Part shown: positions 9,645-20,986 of the stretch, piece by piece
Layout: each line of letters opens with the position of its first letter
Numbering within the stretch: position 1 is the first letter of the stretch
Assembly (NCBI GenBank): GCA_043228905.1
Contig: JBHGNT010000005.1
Location: 13,702,001-13,766,000, forward strand
Length of the DNA: 64,000 nt
DNA from: Azolla caroliniana
Lineage: Eukaryota > Polypodiophyta
Reading direction: 5' to 3'
The notes under the pieces: model-generated
Databases searched by the model: none
What the model was told of the DNA's origin: nothing
What the model saw: the letters and a program-made list of their open reading frames with translations, nothing else
Position numbers and translations under genes: made by a program

Positions 9645-10512
9645 TCCGTTGTTCCAATTCCAGGTGCATAATGCTCGCCAGTCGGTGTTCTTCCAGTTCA
9701 CACATAGTCTTTAACCGAATTGCCTCCGATTCCTTTTCGTTCAATCGTTCCCAAATCTGAATCCGTAAGCTTGGTACTTGGAACTCGACCGGCATGACTG
9801 CCTCCAATCCGAATGCTAACCGGAACGGTGTTGTCCGGAAGCTTGTTTTGTACGTTGTCCGGTAAGCCCAGAGTGCACTATGCAGCTTTGTGTCCCAATC
9901 TGTTCGATTTTCATTGACGATCTTCCGGAGGATATTCTGGAGCGTTTTGTTCGTCGATTCACCTAACCCATTTGCTTGTGGATAGTACGGTGTGCTTCGT
10001 TTATGTACTACCGCATAGAACGTCGTCAAACCTTCTACCACTTGTCCAAGAAAGTGCCCTCCTTGGATGCTTATCAGCTCTATGGTGCATCCATATCGGC
10101 ACCAAATGCATTCGTATAAGAATTTCGCCATTGACGCCGCGGTGTTGTCTCGTAGGGCTTTCGCTTCCACCCACTTAGTGCAGTAATCCGTCGCGAAGAT
10201 CACGTACCGGTTGCCGGTTCTCATTGCCGGTGGTTTAAATAGCCCGACGAAATCCAACCCCCATTTCTGGAATGGTTCTAGTGGTAGGACTGGCTGATGT
10301 GGCATCCGAGCTTGTTCTGTTGGCTGACCCATTCGTTGGCATAGATCACACTCCTTCGCATACCAAACTGCATCCTTCAATGTGGTCGGCCACCATAGGC
10401 CACTTTGCCATACTTTCCTTGCCGTCGCATCTCCGGCATAATGGCCTCCGGCGACTCCGGAGTGTGCCTCCCGTAGTATTACCTCCTTCTCGTCGCCGCG
10501 CATCGCTCGTCA
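9645..10512 (-). pseudogene. Integrase N-terminal and core domains of element A
   Basis: This segment has the zinc-binding HHCC domain (HSGVAGGHYAGDA, then CDLCQRMG) followed by the catalytic core. The first Asp is in WGLDFVGLF and the Glu in PQANGLGESTNKT. At the usual position of the second Asp the sequence reads ISIQGGHF where families have SDQGxHF, so one catalytic acid is lost. The frame is continuous with RNase H apart from nonsense codons at 10510, 10549 and 10573. The end was cut by insertion of A1; the C-terminal part is at 5801-6276. Confidence 0.85.
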
Positions 10513-11088
10513 CCAGATACCGTCCGCACCTTTGTGGTATAGCGTGTCCTATAACAAACAGAAGTGCCGGCTCTATACCGCCAGGCGTTTTCTCTCGTCC
10601 CGGTTCATCTCCTCTGGAGACAATCCAATACTCAGAAACTGGTGCATATTAATTAGCCACTTATCTTCTTGTGCCACCGTTTCATCTGTTGCCGTTTTCG
10701 TGGTGACTTGGAAAAGCTCTGCATCCGGAAACTCGTGCGGTACTCCGTCACCTGTCTCCCTGGAATCTAACCGGCTTAGATAATCTGCTACTGCATGCTG
10801 TATGCCGGGTCGGTGGAATATCTCGAATTCGAACTCTTGCAACAACAAAGTCCACCGGGCCAACTTACCGGTAAGTGACGCTTTGGATACTAGGTAGAGG
10901 AGTGTTGAATGATCTACATGGAAGGAGAACTTTATTCCCAGTAAATAATGCCTGAAATTTGTTACACTGTAGATCATTCCTAAAGCTCTCCTTTCCGTGG
11001 TAGAATAATTTCGTTCCGCTTGGGATAGCTTCCCGCTGGCATAGTACACTGGTCGGTACCACCTTGGCTCGGTAAGCTGCATGAGCGC
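10513..11088 (-). pseudogene. RNase H of element A
   Basis: The Ty3 RNase H pattern is clear: YYASGKLSQAERNYSTTERRAL, HYLLGIKFSFHVDH and FEFEIFHRPGIQHAVADYLSRL. The acidic residues of the active site are largely present. The start is missing because solo LTR B entered at the GSAL/MQ junction; the preceding RT lies at 21376-22544. After RNase H the frame reaches integrase through in-frame stops. Confidence 0.85.
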
Positions 11089-11420
11089 TGTCGCGAAAAT
11101 ACGACGAGGATACGTGAACGGTGAGGCAGGACCCCGGGGCCTCTGACCAGAAGATATTCACATTCGTGCGTTTATATTAAACAATTAATACAAAATGATA
11201 AAGATTCACAAATTTCATTAATAAAGGGAAAGAAAGATTACAATCAATCTCAAGATTGAGATTACAAAAGTTTTATCTTAAGGAGATTGCTAGAATAATA
11301 GATTAGAAGAAACTAAGATATGGATTCCATAGAGATTTAGGGTTCTTGGCTTTGATAAGAGATTATGGTTATATGAGTATTATGGCTTCCGTAGGGAAGA
11401 TTAGCGTTTTTGAGTGTTAT

Positions 11421-11868
11421 TGTCATGATATGGCAAGACTCGAACCCATAACCTTAGGTTATATGGGTCGAGCTCTTGACCATTAGACCATCTATTGTAA
11501 TACATAAAATATTATTTTGATTTACATTTTATTATAGGAAATTAGTGTATATTCCAGATTTCTCTGGAACATTCTAGAAGCTTCAGGATTACTCCTGAAA
11601 ACACTATAAAAGAGGGCACTAGGCATTATGTTGAACCAAATTGGTTCAACGCCAGTCTTAAGCCTTTTAGCCACCATTTTATATTCTCTTCATATAATAC
11701 ATATCTTTCTTATCATCACTCTCTCTCTCTCTCTCTCTCTCTCTCGATCTCTCTCTCTCTCCCCGTCTCGCTCACTCCTTCCTTCTCTCAAAGAAGTTCT
11801 ACACCTCTCATACTACTAATCCTTCGTTTAGTACTAATTCCTTCTCTGTCTCAGTACCGTTCCTGACA
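11421..11868 (+). repeat. 5' LTR of C
   Basis: It runs TGTCATGATATGG...TTCCTGACA. It holds an antisense tRNA-like module at its very start, a TATA box (CTATAAAAGAGG, near 11604) and a CT microsatellite (about 11719-11762). Confidence 0.92.
11427..11500 (-). promoter_or_regulatory. tRNA-like module in C 5' LTR
   Basis: On the minus strand the A box TGGTCTAATGG (11480-11490) and B box GGTTCGAGTC (11437-11446) match the Pol III consensus motifs exactly, 33 bp apart. The module occupies the first 80 bp of U3 and is antisense to C. Stem pairing is weak, so it is tRNA-derived at most. Confidence 0.62.
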
Positions 11869-11941
11869 GTTTGAACCAATTTTTCTACCTTCTATCTCTC
11901 TCATTTCCTACTAATCTCTTATTCCTCTTTTCTTTCATCCC

Positions 11942-13093
11942 ATGGCCACTGTTAGCGCTGAAGAATATCAATCTGTTTTCTCGGAATTTCAATGCTTGAA
12001 AGAGAAGTTCCATGCTTTGGAACAAGAAAACCAACGATTGTTGGGGGATCTTCAGCAAATCTCCTTAGAAAAGCAGCAAACGCAACAACAGCATGGGGAA
12101 CTTGCGTTACGCGTGCAACAACTCGAAGCAACCATCGTAGCGATGCAACAACAAGGGCCCGGAACACAAGGGATTCATAAAGAACCCAAGATTGGCCTTC
12201 CCACGAAGTTCGATGGAACGCGATCGCAGTTTAGAGGGTTCCTTAACCAGGTACGATTAGTTATCCAAATGCATCCTTCCCGATATCCCACCGATGCATC
12301 ACGAGTAGGTTTAGTAGGCACTTTGTTAAGTGGCTCAACGTTGTCATGGTTCGCTCCACTATTAGAAAAGGAATCTCCGTTACTCAACAATTTTGAAGAG
12401 TTTCTAGGTGAGTTGAAAGCATGTTTCGGAGATACTGACAGCATCAGGACCGCAATCAACAAAATTCGGCGATTACGCCAAGGTGACCGTCCAGCCTCCG
12501 CATACGCGACAGATTTTCGCCTACTCGCCGCTGATATCCCTTGGGATGATCAAGCGTTGATGGAGCAATTCCGTTATGGTTTACGCAACGACGTCAAGGA
12601 TTTACTCTTGACCTTCCCCAAAGAGCCAAAGTCCTTAACAGAAGCAATCAGTCGCGCGGTGAGATGTGACAACCGCCTCTTTGAGCGACACTCGGAAAGA
12701 CAGCTACAGATGCTAAGGCCAAGATCAGAGCCCACCTACGCCTCAGTGGTAGCAAGACCTTTTCTGAGGGAGTCATATAATGCGCTTCCAGCGAATACTC
12801 CGACTCCGAAGGAGATTGACACTACACGTCGTCGAGGGCCATTATCCGAAGAAGAAAAGCAGCGACGTCGTACAAATCGACTATGTCTTTACTACGGTGG
12901 ACCAGGACATATCGCAATAAATTGTCCCCATAGGCCTCGAAGACAGGTAAACCAAATAGTCGCTAGTTCTAATGGTACTAAACCCGAGCCTATTTCAGTA
13001 GGAATATCTGATAGTCCTAATAGTACTAATAGCCCAGATCTAACAAACAGATTTGATGTCCTTAGTCAGTTAGAAGAAGAGATAAACGACTAA
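11942..13093 (+). CDS. Gag of element C
   Basis: This uninterrupted frame of 383 residues starts at ATG 11942. It begins with an N-terminal coiled coil ([20 protein letters not shown]). The retrotransposon capsid domain follows in residues about 85-250 ([29 protein letters not shown] and FREL-like [17 protein letters not shown]). The single zinc knuckle reads [14 protein letters not shown]. The second Cys of the CCHC pattern is Tyr, so RNA binding is probably impaired. Pol starts 27 bp downstream in another frame. Confidence 0.85.
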   Translation: MATVSAEEYQSVFSEFQCLKEKFHALEQENQRLLGDLQQISLEKQQTQQQHGELALRVQQLEATIVAMQQQGPGTQGIHKEPKIGLPTKFDGTRSQFRGFLNQVRLVIQMHPSRYPTDASRVGLVGTLLSGSTLSWFAPLLEKESPLLNNFEEFLGELKACFGDTDSIRTAINKIRRLRQGDRPASAYATDFRLLAADIPWDDQALMEQFRYGLRNDVKDLLLTFPKEPKSLTEAISRAVRCDNRLFERHSERQLQMLRPRSEPTYASVVARPFLRESYNALPANTPTPKEIDTTRRRGPLSEEEKQRRRTNRLCLYYGGPGHIAINCPHRPRRQVNQIVASSNGTKPEPISVGISDSPNSTNSPDLTNRFDVLSQLEEEIND

Positions 13094-13119
13094 GTCCAGC
13101 CAAAATAGGAGCTGTTTGG

Positions 13120-16100
13120 TTGGACAGCCCTAGATCTGTGCAACCCATTAGTGGTTCCATTCCCTCTAAGCAAGTTAGTGATGTGTTCGTAGCCCAAGTA
13201 ACAGTTAGTACTAAAAGTACCCCTCCAATACATGTCCTAGCACTCCTAGATTCCGGAGCTAACTCTTGCTTTATGGATAAGAAATTTGCTCAAGCTCATA
13301 AGATATCCCTAAGAAAGCTCCAATGTCCAGCCTCTGTAGTACTCATTGATGGACATCCCATTGCTTCCAAAAATATCATAGAAGAGTCAGAGCCCATTAA
13401 TATTGTCCTAGATAACTTAGCATGTGTAGTATCATTTAATATTATTAGTATCCCAGAACATCCTATAGTTTTAGGATTACCGTGGTTCAAGTTACATAAC
13501 CCAGACATAGATTGGAGAACAAGAGAAATCCGGTGTCGACAAACCCAAGGGTCAACTCAGAAGATGGCAACCATTTCGCTATGTCAGTTGCGTAAAGAAG
13601 GGCGCGAGGAGGAAATGTTCCTGTTTGCAATATCAGTAAACCCCTCCAGCACCACTAAAGAAGAATCCACCGCTCAACTTCCCGAGAAGTATCGTCATTA
13701 CGCCGATGTGTTTGATAAAGTAAAAGCCAACACACTTCCTCATCATCGACCGTACGATTGCCCCATCGATTTACAACCGGGAAAAGAGCCGCCATGGGGA
13801 CCGATCTACAATTTGTCACCAACCGAGCTGGAAGTCCTTCGGGCCTATATCGAGGAGAATTTGGAAAATGGTTTCATTCGACATTCGAAATCTCCAGCCG
13901 ACGCGCCCATTTTCTTCGTCAAGAAAAAACATGGATCGCTTTGTCTCGTTGTAGATTACCGTGGCTTGAATAAGGTTACAATCAGGAATAGGAATGATCT
14001 TCCCCTTATCTCAAGTCTTTTAGAACGGATCAATGGTGCCAGGTTCTTCACGAAGATCGACTTACGGGGAGCATATAACCTCGTACGGATCCGACCAGGA
14101 GACGAATGGAAGACCGCGTTTCGCACCAGATATGGGCACTTCGAGTATACGATCATGCCGTTCGGCCTCACTAATGCGCCAGCAGTCTTCTAGCACATGG
14201 CTAATGATATATTCCGAGATCTATTGGATGATTGTTTGATCATCTATTTGGATGATCTATTGGTTTATTCAAAGACCCAACAAGAACATGATTCTCATGT
14301 ACTATTAGTACTAAAACGACTTCGAGAACATGGTCTATATGCAAAGCTGGAAAAATGTAGTTTCGGGTGCAACCAAGTGGAATTTCTCGGCTACATCATT
14401 TCGTCAGAAGGCATCTCCATGGACCCAGCTAAGGTCAAAATGGTGGTAGAATGGCAGACTCCGCGTTTGGTGCGGGATGTGCAATGCTTCCTAGGCTTTG
14501 CCAATTTTTACTGGAAGTTCATACAAGATTACTCAAAGATCTTTCTACCTCTCACACAACTTACCAGGAAGGGACAACCGTTCATCTGGTCTGAAGAAAC
14601 GGACATGGCTTTCGAGAGTCTTAAAAAGGCATTTACATCGGCTCCAATTCTAGCTCATGTTGATCCGGAAAAAGCATTCATTATCGAAGCTGACGCATCG
14701 GATTTTGCATTGGGGAGCATTCTGTCACAACAGGGGAATGATGAGAAGCTACATCCTGTGGCTTTTCACTCACGCAAGTTTGACGCCGCCAAAATTAACT
14801 ACGAAATTCATGATAAGGAGCTATTGGCAATAGTGGATTCTTTTATGCAATGGAGGCATTTTCTGGAGGGATCCTCTCATCCAGTCACCGTATTTAGTGA
14901 TCACAAAAATCTTGCCTACTTTCAGGATGCTCGTGTGTTGAATCGACGTCAAGCTCAGTGGGCCCACTTCCTCACGCGTTTCCCGTGGATCTTTGACATG
15001 CCCATGGATTCCCGCGTTATTGATACCATACGTGAAGACTTGAAGACAGATGCGTTCGCCCAAGCTATACTAGCACAAATTGATCCCTCTCGAGCGTCGT
15101 GTTCACAGTCGCAACCACCAGGTACGGACTATCGGCAATTCAAATACCATGATGGATTACTCTTCTTTAAAGAACTTTTGTATGTTCCTAATGGTTCTTG
15201 CCGCCTTCGAGTAGTTCAAAATTGCCATGACACATATACAACTGGGCATTTTGGTAGTACTAAAACATTACATTTAGTACAACGATCATTCTGGTGGCCC
15301 TATATGCGACAATTTGTCGAGGATTTTGTTCAGACTTGTGATACATGTTGCAGAGCGAAAATGCCAAGGCATCATCCATATGGTTTATTAGAACCATTAC
15401 CAATTCCAAGCAAGCCGTGGCAATCCATTTCTCTAGACTTCATCACAGATCTTCCAATCTCTAAGGGGTTCAATGCGATTCTAACGGTGGTCGATCGATA
15501 CACGAAGATGGCTCATTTCTTGCCATGTACTAAGGAGATCTCCAGTGAAGACACTGCCGAAATTGTCATGCGTGAAGTATGTCGGCATCATGGACTTCTC
15601 GATAGTATCATCAGCGACCGTGGACCCCAGTTCGTGTCAAAATTCTGGAAGCACCTTTTTAACATGCTCAAGGTCTCTTATAACCTCTCCTCCAGCTACC
15701 ACCCACAAACCGACGGCCAAGCTGAACGAACAAATCAAACGTTGGAGCAGTATCTGTGGTGCTTTCTCAGTTATCATTAGGACGACTGGGTAGATATTCT
15801 CCACTTCGCCGAATTTGCCTATAACAACTCTATCCACGCATCCACTAAAGTTACGCCATTTTATGCTTATACGGGATGTCACCCCCGGTACTTGAAACCC
15901 CAGAGGTGTCCACAAATCCGTGCGCGAAGGATCGTTTGGAGCGGTTACGCAAGATACAAGCGGATTTATCTACTCATCTCTAGCAAGCTCAACAAACACA
16001 CAAGGTCTACGCGGATCGTCATCTACTTCCATCCAGTTTTAATATTGGAGATCGAGTGTGGCTGCTACGACGACACATCAAGACTACTCGCCCATGTGAG

Positions 16101-16527
16101 AAGTTGGATTATCGGCGATTAGGTCCTTTCCGTATTATTGGACAGATTAATGATGTCGCTTTTCGTCTCGATGTACCTCCTCAACTTCGGATACATCCAG
16201 TGTTTCATAGTTCTCTCCTCGAACCCTACCACGAGAGTACCATCCCAGGACGTCTTATCCAACCTCCACCCCCCGATTGAGCTTGAAGATGGGCCGGAGT
16301 ACGAGGTTGCCGCCATCCTTGATTCCAAGATTGTTCGCAACAAGCTCTACTATCTAGTCGATTGGCTAGGCTATAGTCCCAACGAACGTACTTGGGAACC
16401 GATCGAGAATGTGACCAATGCTCGTGCTCTTCTTGAAAACTTCCATCGTCAATATCCACACAAACCGGGTCCTCAATCCAAGACGACGAGTGTCACGAGT
16501 CGTTTTAAAGTGGGGATAGTGTCATGA
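13120..16527 (+). pseudogene. Pol of element C (PR-RT-RNaseH-IN-chromodomain)
   Basis: Protease has the DSGAN active site near 13250. RT runs from KEPPWGPIY to the catalytic YLDD (near 14250). RNase H contains IEADASDFALG and HDKELLAIVDSF. Integrase has the HHCC domain, then catalytic residues in SLDFITDLP, ISDRGPQF and the Glu of TDGQAERTNQT. A GPF-type module (LGPFRIIGQINDVAFRLD) follows. The chromodomain (residues EYEVAAILDSKI, LYYLVDWLGY and RTWEPIENV) ends at 16527 and would direct integration to marked chromatin. Stops at 14191, 15778 and 15981 are all TAG at positions where Gln is expected. Frameshifts near 15892 and 16272 (the second in a C run) also break it. Confidence 0.9.
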
Positions 16528-16814
16528 TATGGCAAGACTCGAACCCATGACCTTAGGTTATATGGGTCGAGCTCTTGACCATTAGACCATCTATTGTAAT
16601 ACGTAGAATATTATTTTGATTTACATTTTATTATAGGAAATTAGTATATATTCCAGATTTCTTTGGAACATTCTAGAAGCTTCAGGATTACTCCTGAAAA
16701 CACTATAAAAGAGGGCACTAGGCATTATGTTGAACCAAATTGGTTCAACGCCAGTCTTAAGCCTTTTAGCCACCATTGTATATTCTCTTCATATAATACA
16801 TATCTTTCTTATCA

Positions 16815-16876
<62 letters not shown>

Positions 16877-16981
16877 CGTCTCGTTCACTCCTTCCTTCTC
16901 TCGAAGAAGTTCTACACCTCTCATACTACTAATCCTTCGTTTAGTACTAATTCCTTCTCTGTCTCAGTACCGTTCCTGACA
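16520..16981 (+). repeat. 3' LTR of C
   Basis: It matches 11421-11868 except for scattered substitutions and a longer CT run (about 16817-16874), which explains its extra 14 bp. Confidence 0.92.
16526..16599 (-). promoter_or_regulatory. tRNA-like module in C 3' LTR
   Basis: This is the second LTR copy, with the A box at 16579-16589 and the B box at 16536-16545. Both boxes are unchanged although neighbouring positions differ between the LTRs. Confidence 0.62.
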
Positions 16982-17390
16982 GTTATGGCTTCCGTAGGGA
17001 AGATTAGGGTTTTTGGATTCCGTAAGGAAATTAGGGTTTATGAGAGATATTACTTCCCTAAGATAAGGGAGTTGAGAAGGAAAAGAAAAAGAAATATATC
17101 ATATGGAGAGAGCTTGAGTGTAAGAAAAAAAATGGAAAATATATAGAGTTCTCCCTTGATCATAGCCTTTCCACTTTTTGCTGCATGGCCTCTACGTTTA
17201 GTTGCCTAGCTTTTTCTTTTAGTTGTATCTATTTTTAGTTGCATGGCTTTTTCTTTTAGTTGCATGTGACCGTCCACATGACCTTTACTTTTTGTATGCA
17301 CTCCAACTTTAGTTGCTTGCGTCCACATGGCCTTTACTTTAGTTCTCTTCACTTTACTTTAGTTTGTTGCATGTTCCAATCTTCCATCCG
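16982..17390. other. Middle of solo LTR B
   Basis: AT-rich LTR sequence with repeated TTTAGTTGCATGGC-like phrases. No coding frame is supported. Confidence 0.5.
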
Positions 17391-17680
17391 TCCGCGTCCA
17401 ACCTCGTCCGGTAGCCGGTTCCGGTTTTGCTTGCCGACCAGTTCCGGTTTTGCTTGTCGGCCGGTTCCGGTTCCGGTTTTGCTTGCCGGTCGGTTCCATT
17501 TCCGGTTTGCTTGCCGGTTCCGGTTTCGGTTCCGATTTTGCTTACCGGCCAGTTTCCGGTTTGCATACCGGTTTCCGGTTTGTATACTGGCCGGTTTCCG
17601 GTTCCGGTTTGCTTGCCGGTTCCGGTTTTGGTTATCGGCCTGTTTTCGGTTTGCATATCGGCCGATTTCCGGATTTGCTT
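17391..17680. repeat. CCGGTT minisatellite in solo LTR B
   Basis: About a dozen degenerate units of 18-25 bp built on GCTTGCCGGTTCCGGTTT. It resumes at 20992-21059 after D, so D landed inside the array. All three forward frames stay open through it and give repetitive Phe/Arg/Val-rich peptides, which I treat as a by-product of the repeat. Confidence 0.85.
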
Positions 17681-17682
17681 AC

Positions 17683-18320
17683 TGAAAAGAGAGATGATGA
17701 TAGAAAAGAGAGAGAAGGAAGATATAGAAACCCAAATCTACAAAGATATATTAATAAGGAGTGATGATCATAGAAACAAGAGAAAGAAGATACATAAACT
17801 CAAGCCTACAAGGATGAATTGATCACTAGAAAAACGCACTACATGAATAGGCAAGAAAAACCCCACAAGAAAAAAGCCCCCCTCACCACCTCACTCTTCT
17901 TGCTTTATATGAAGTTCTCCTCTAGTAGATAAGTTTCGCTTGCTTTCTTTTCAACGCTTTTTTTACAGCTTTTCCATCTCCTATTCTTAGCTATGATACA
18001 ACGATCTTCTAATCGTCATATCTCCCTCATCCATGCTCCAAATTTAGAGCTTTAAAAACCTATGGATAGCTCTCGTCACAAACTTTCCAACCCATATTTA
18101 CACATTATATTTGGCTTCCAAACGAATGAGTTATGAGCGTTCGTTGTAGACTGCATTTTGGTGCCCGCTTTTTTCTTCTTTTACTTTTCTCCACGTGACT
18201 TGCTTTTTGTTTGACTTATCCTCAAGACCTTAGCTCGTGATCTTGCCCTCCGGATGTGAACACACCATACCTTATATTCTTGTAGACTTCAATACCTTGA
18301 ATTCTAAAAACAGTTTCACA
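17683..18320 (-). repeat. 3' LTR of D
   Basis: It starts TGAAAAGAG and ends TTTCACA on the plus strand, the same length as its partner. No tRNA-like box pair was found in it. Confidence 0.93.
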
Positions 18321-18581
18321 TTTAGCCCTCCCCCTTGCTTTTTTGTGAACCATTTATGGTGAACCCTAAGCTACTAATAAAACTAAAGGTTCTCCTTCGC
18401 CTTATTCATGGCTATAGACAAAGAAGGAGAAAATAAATAGAAAAGAAACAAACTATGTGAGTAAAACCCCCGCTAGTCGATAGGAAAAACCTCACACTTC
18501 TAAACACACACACATACACATTGACAATTGCGATCACCATCTTTCTCCTTGTCAACACAAAGAAAGAGGTTACAACAATTA

Positions 18582-20252
18582 CTATGTCTTTGTCAACTTT
18601 CCAAACAGAAGTAGGTCTATGTGATACATAACTCTTGATAGAAGTAAGCATGTTAACATATGAATAAACCTTTCGAGCGAGCGAACCTTTTGCACAAACA
18701 CCTTCAAAGCTTCGAGACTTGTCAGAATTGTCATATTTTGAATTATGTCGATCTTTGCTTCATCAACATGACTTTCTTCTTGGCACACCACATTCTCCAC
18801 ATTACCTTGTTTTGTATGTATGACCATTTCATCTAGAATCTCATCTCGAAAAGGAAGAAAAAATAAATCTCGTTTGGTTGACTCATTCAAGGGTTGGAAG
18901 TTGACGTCTTTCTCCTTTGGAACCACGACAATAAGTGAGACAAACTTCAAATCCTCCAACTTGATGTGGTGCTTGATGCCTTCTACTCTTATCTGTAAAT
19001 AGTCATTTATGAATAACTTTGCAAACTTAAAAAAGAGAGAAATAAACCTTAGATCCTCTTCTCCTTGGACATCGTTTGAAATCATCTTCTTTTTCCCCTT
19101 TAGGGTGATAATACTTTTCTCTTCAATGACTTCTTCTTCCTCCTTAGACACCATGTGGAATGATTTGTTTTCCCTATCCCACGAATATTCATCAATTGTT
19201 ATGCTTTCCTCTTCTTGCTTGCCAATGTCGATAGATGATTCCTTCTCCTTTATACATTTGATTAGTTGTGGTGGATCCTTTGATGGTGATAAGTTAATGA
19301 TACTCCAATCATGCATTACAAGTAAATCTCTTGGCTCTTGGTCAAATTGTTGTTGAAGAGTTGATGCCCACATAACTTTGTTGCTACTCAATGCAAATCC
19401 AAAACACGAATCTTGCACAAACACCTTCATACACTGCATCTTGGCACTTACCAATGCTTCCTTACACGCATTGATCTCCAAAAGCCAATCTCCAGCTATC
19501 ACTTCTAGGTTACCTTCTTCATCTTGCAACTTCGTTGTGGGTACTTCACCATCAACAACTTCTTTTGTCATATCTTCCATTTCATCTTGCACATATTCAT
19601 CATCAACCACCATATCGCTCGTTGTATCAATAATGCCCTCAACATGATGTACATTGGCATCACCATCCATAACATCGCTTCTCATAACAATCTCATTAGA
19701 TTCGTCTTTCACATCATCATTCTTTATATCATGGTTGTCCTCATGAACTAGATGGGGGAACTCCACATTCATCACCTCTTCTTCATTGTCTCTGGAATCA
19801 CCTTCATAGACATCATTATAACTCCAAAAATTAGAATAATGATATGAGGGAACCTGTTGAATCGGACATTGCAAGTAGGCTGGTTGTTGGCTCATGACCG
19901 ATCCACAATTATTATAGCTTGGATTTATGGTATATGACGCCGATAATCCATATGCTTCACCGAATAACAACTTCTTCAATTGTTGATCATAACTTTGACA
20001 TACTCGAAGCAAATCATGGAAAGACCTTGGGTACTTCATATGCACTTCATATTGAAAATATGGATCTAGCCCTGCTTTGAATCTTTCCATCTTGAAGTAT
20101 ACATCTTCAATGCCTCCAACAAGTCCAATCCAAGTGGACCATATATCCAAAAACGTCTTCTCATACTCGAGGTAGCACATTGGTGAAACCATACGCAATT
20201 GGAAAAGTTCTCTTCGTAGATCTGTCGCATCGCGAACTCCATATCGTGCCAT
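18582..20252 (-). CDS. Gag-like polyprotein of D
   Basis: This open frame of 556 residues starts at ATG 20252. The first 120 residues fit the retrotransposon gag/capsid family (DLRRELFQLRM, YEKTFLDIWSTWIG, MERFKAGLDPYFQYEV and FHDLLRVCQSYDQQLKKLL). The rest is very acidic (long Asp/Glu/Val runs) with no zinc knuckle and no protease or RT motif. It is uninterrupted although the element has no pol, which suggests use in trans of an autonomous partner. The acidic C-terminal part is not recognised. Confidence 0.72.
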   Translation of the reverse strand: MARYGVRDATDLRRELFQLRMVSPMCYLEYEKTFLDIWSTWIGLVGGIEDVYFKMERFKAGLDPYFQYEVHMKYPRSFHDLLRVCQSYDQQLKKLLFGEAYGLSASYTINPSYNNCGSVMSQQPAYLQCPIQQVPSYHYSNFWSYNDVYEGDSRDNEEEVMNVEFPHLVHEDNHDIKNDDVKDESNEIVMRSDVMDGDANVHHVEGIIDTTSDMVVDDEYVQDEMEDMTKEVVDGEVPTTKLQDEEGNLEVIAGDWLLEINACKEALVSAKMQCMKVFVQDSCFGFALSSNKVMWASTLQQQFDQEPRDLLVMHDWSIINLSPSKDPPQLIKCIKEKESSIDIGKQEEESITIDEYSWDRENKSFHMVSKEEEEVIEEKSIITLKGKKKMISNDVQGEEDLRFISLFFKFAKLFINDYLQIRVEGIKHHIKLEDLKFVSLIVVVPKEKDVNFQPLNESTKRDLFFLPFRDEILDEMVIHTKQGNVENVVCQEESHVDEAKIDIIQNMTILTSLEALKVFVQKVRSLERFIHMLTCLLLSRVMYHIDLLLFGKLTKT

Positions 20253-20348
20253 TAGTTTGATGATGAATCGGTAGATCCAACCATCAATTAGTGGACAACC
20301 GTTCCTCCCGTTATACAGAAAGGATCGGCCCTCCCTGGAGCGCCAAAA

Positions 20349-20986
20349 TGAAAAGAGAGATGATGATAGAAAAGAGAGAGAAGGAAGATATAGAAACCCA
20401 AATCTACAAAGATATATTAATAAGGAGTGATGATCATAGAAACAAGAGAAAGAAGATACATAAACTCAAGCCTACAAGGATGAATTGATCACTAGAAAAA
20501 CGCACTACATGAATAGGCAAGAAAAACCCCACAAGAAAAAAGCCCCCCTCACCACCTCACTCTTCTTGCTTTATATGAAGTTCTCCTCTAGTAGATAAGT
20601 TTCGCTTGCTTTCTTTTCCACGCTTTTTTTACAGCTTTTCCATCTCCTATTCTTAGCTATGATACAACGATCTTCTAATCGTCATATCTCCCTCATCCAT
20701 GCTCCAAATTTAGAGCTTTAAAAACCTATGGATAGCTCTCTTCACAAACTTTCCAACCCATATTTACACATTATATTTGGCTTCCAAACGAATGAGTTAT
20801 GAGCATTCGTTGTAGACTTCATTTTGGTGCCCGCTTTTTTCTTCTTTTACTTTTCTCCACGTGACTTGCTTTTTGTTTGACTTATCCTCAAGAACTTAGC
20901 TCGTGATCTTGCCCTCCGGATGTGAACACACCATACCTTATATTCTTGTAGACTTCAATACCTTGAATTCTAAAAACAGTTTCACA
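20349..20986 (-). repeat. 5' LTR of D
   Basis: A 638-bp partner of 17683-18320 with a few substitutions, for example near 20740, 20804 and 20818. Confidence 0.93.

Larger units (their letters stand above)
11421..16981 (+). mobile_element. C: chromodomain Ty3/gypsy element (chromovirus-type)
   Basis: LTRs at 11421-11868 and 16520-16981 are flanked by the target duplication GTTAT (11416-11420 and 16982-16986). A polypurine tract AAAGTGGGGATAG lies just before the 3' LTR. The order is gag, then PR-RT-RNaseH-IN, then a C-terminal chromodomain. Three TAG codons at 14191, 15778 and 15981, plus frameshifts near 15892 and 16272, inactivate pol. The LTRs differ at about eight sites outside the CT repeat, so the element is older than A1 but not ancient. 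It inserted into solo LTR B. Confidence 0.93.
17683..20986 (-). mobile_element. D: gag-only, non-autonomous LTR element
   Basis: LTRs of exactly 638 bp (17683-18320 and 20349-20986) have TSD CTTAC (17678-17682 and 20987-20991). On the minus strand the primer site TGGCGCTCCAGGGAGGG (20329-20345) lies 3 bp inside the 5' LTR. The polypurine tract AAGGGGGAGGGCTAAA precedes the 3' LTR. A single long ORF has Gag similarity and no enzymes. LTR differences are about six in 638 bp by eye. This family is distinct from A1, since LTRs, primer site and Gag differ. Confidence 0.92.

Noticed and set aside
11942-13093. Host zinc-knuckle gene
   Set aside because: It is bounded by LTRs with a target duplication, and its capsid-like domain precedes pol, so it is the Gag of C.
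17427-17822. Long open frames over the CCGGTT region
   Set aside because: All three forward frames stay open because the DNA is a repeat lacking stop codons. No domain is present.
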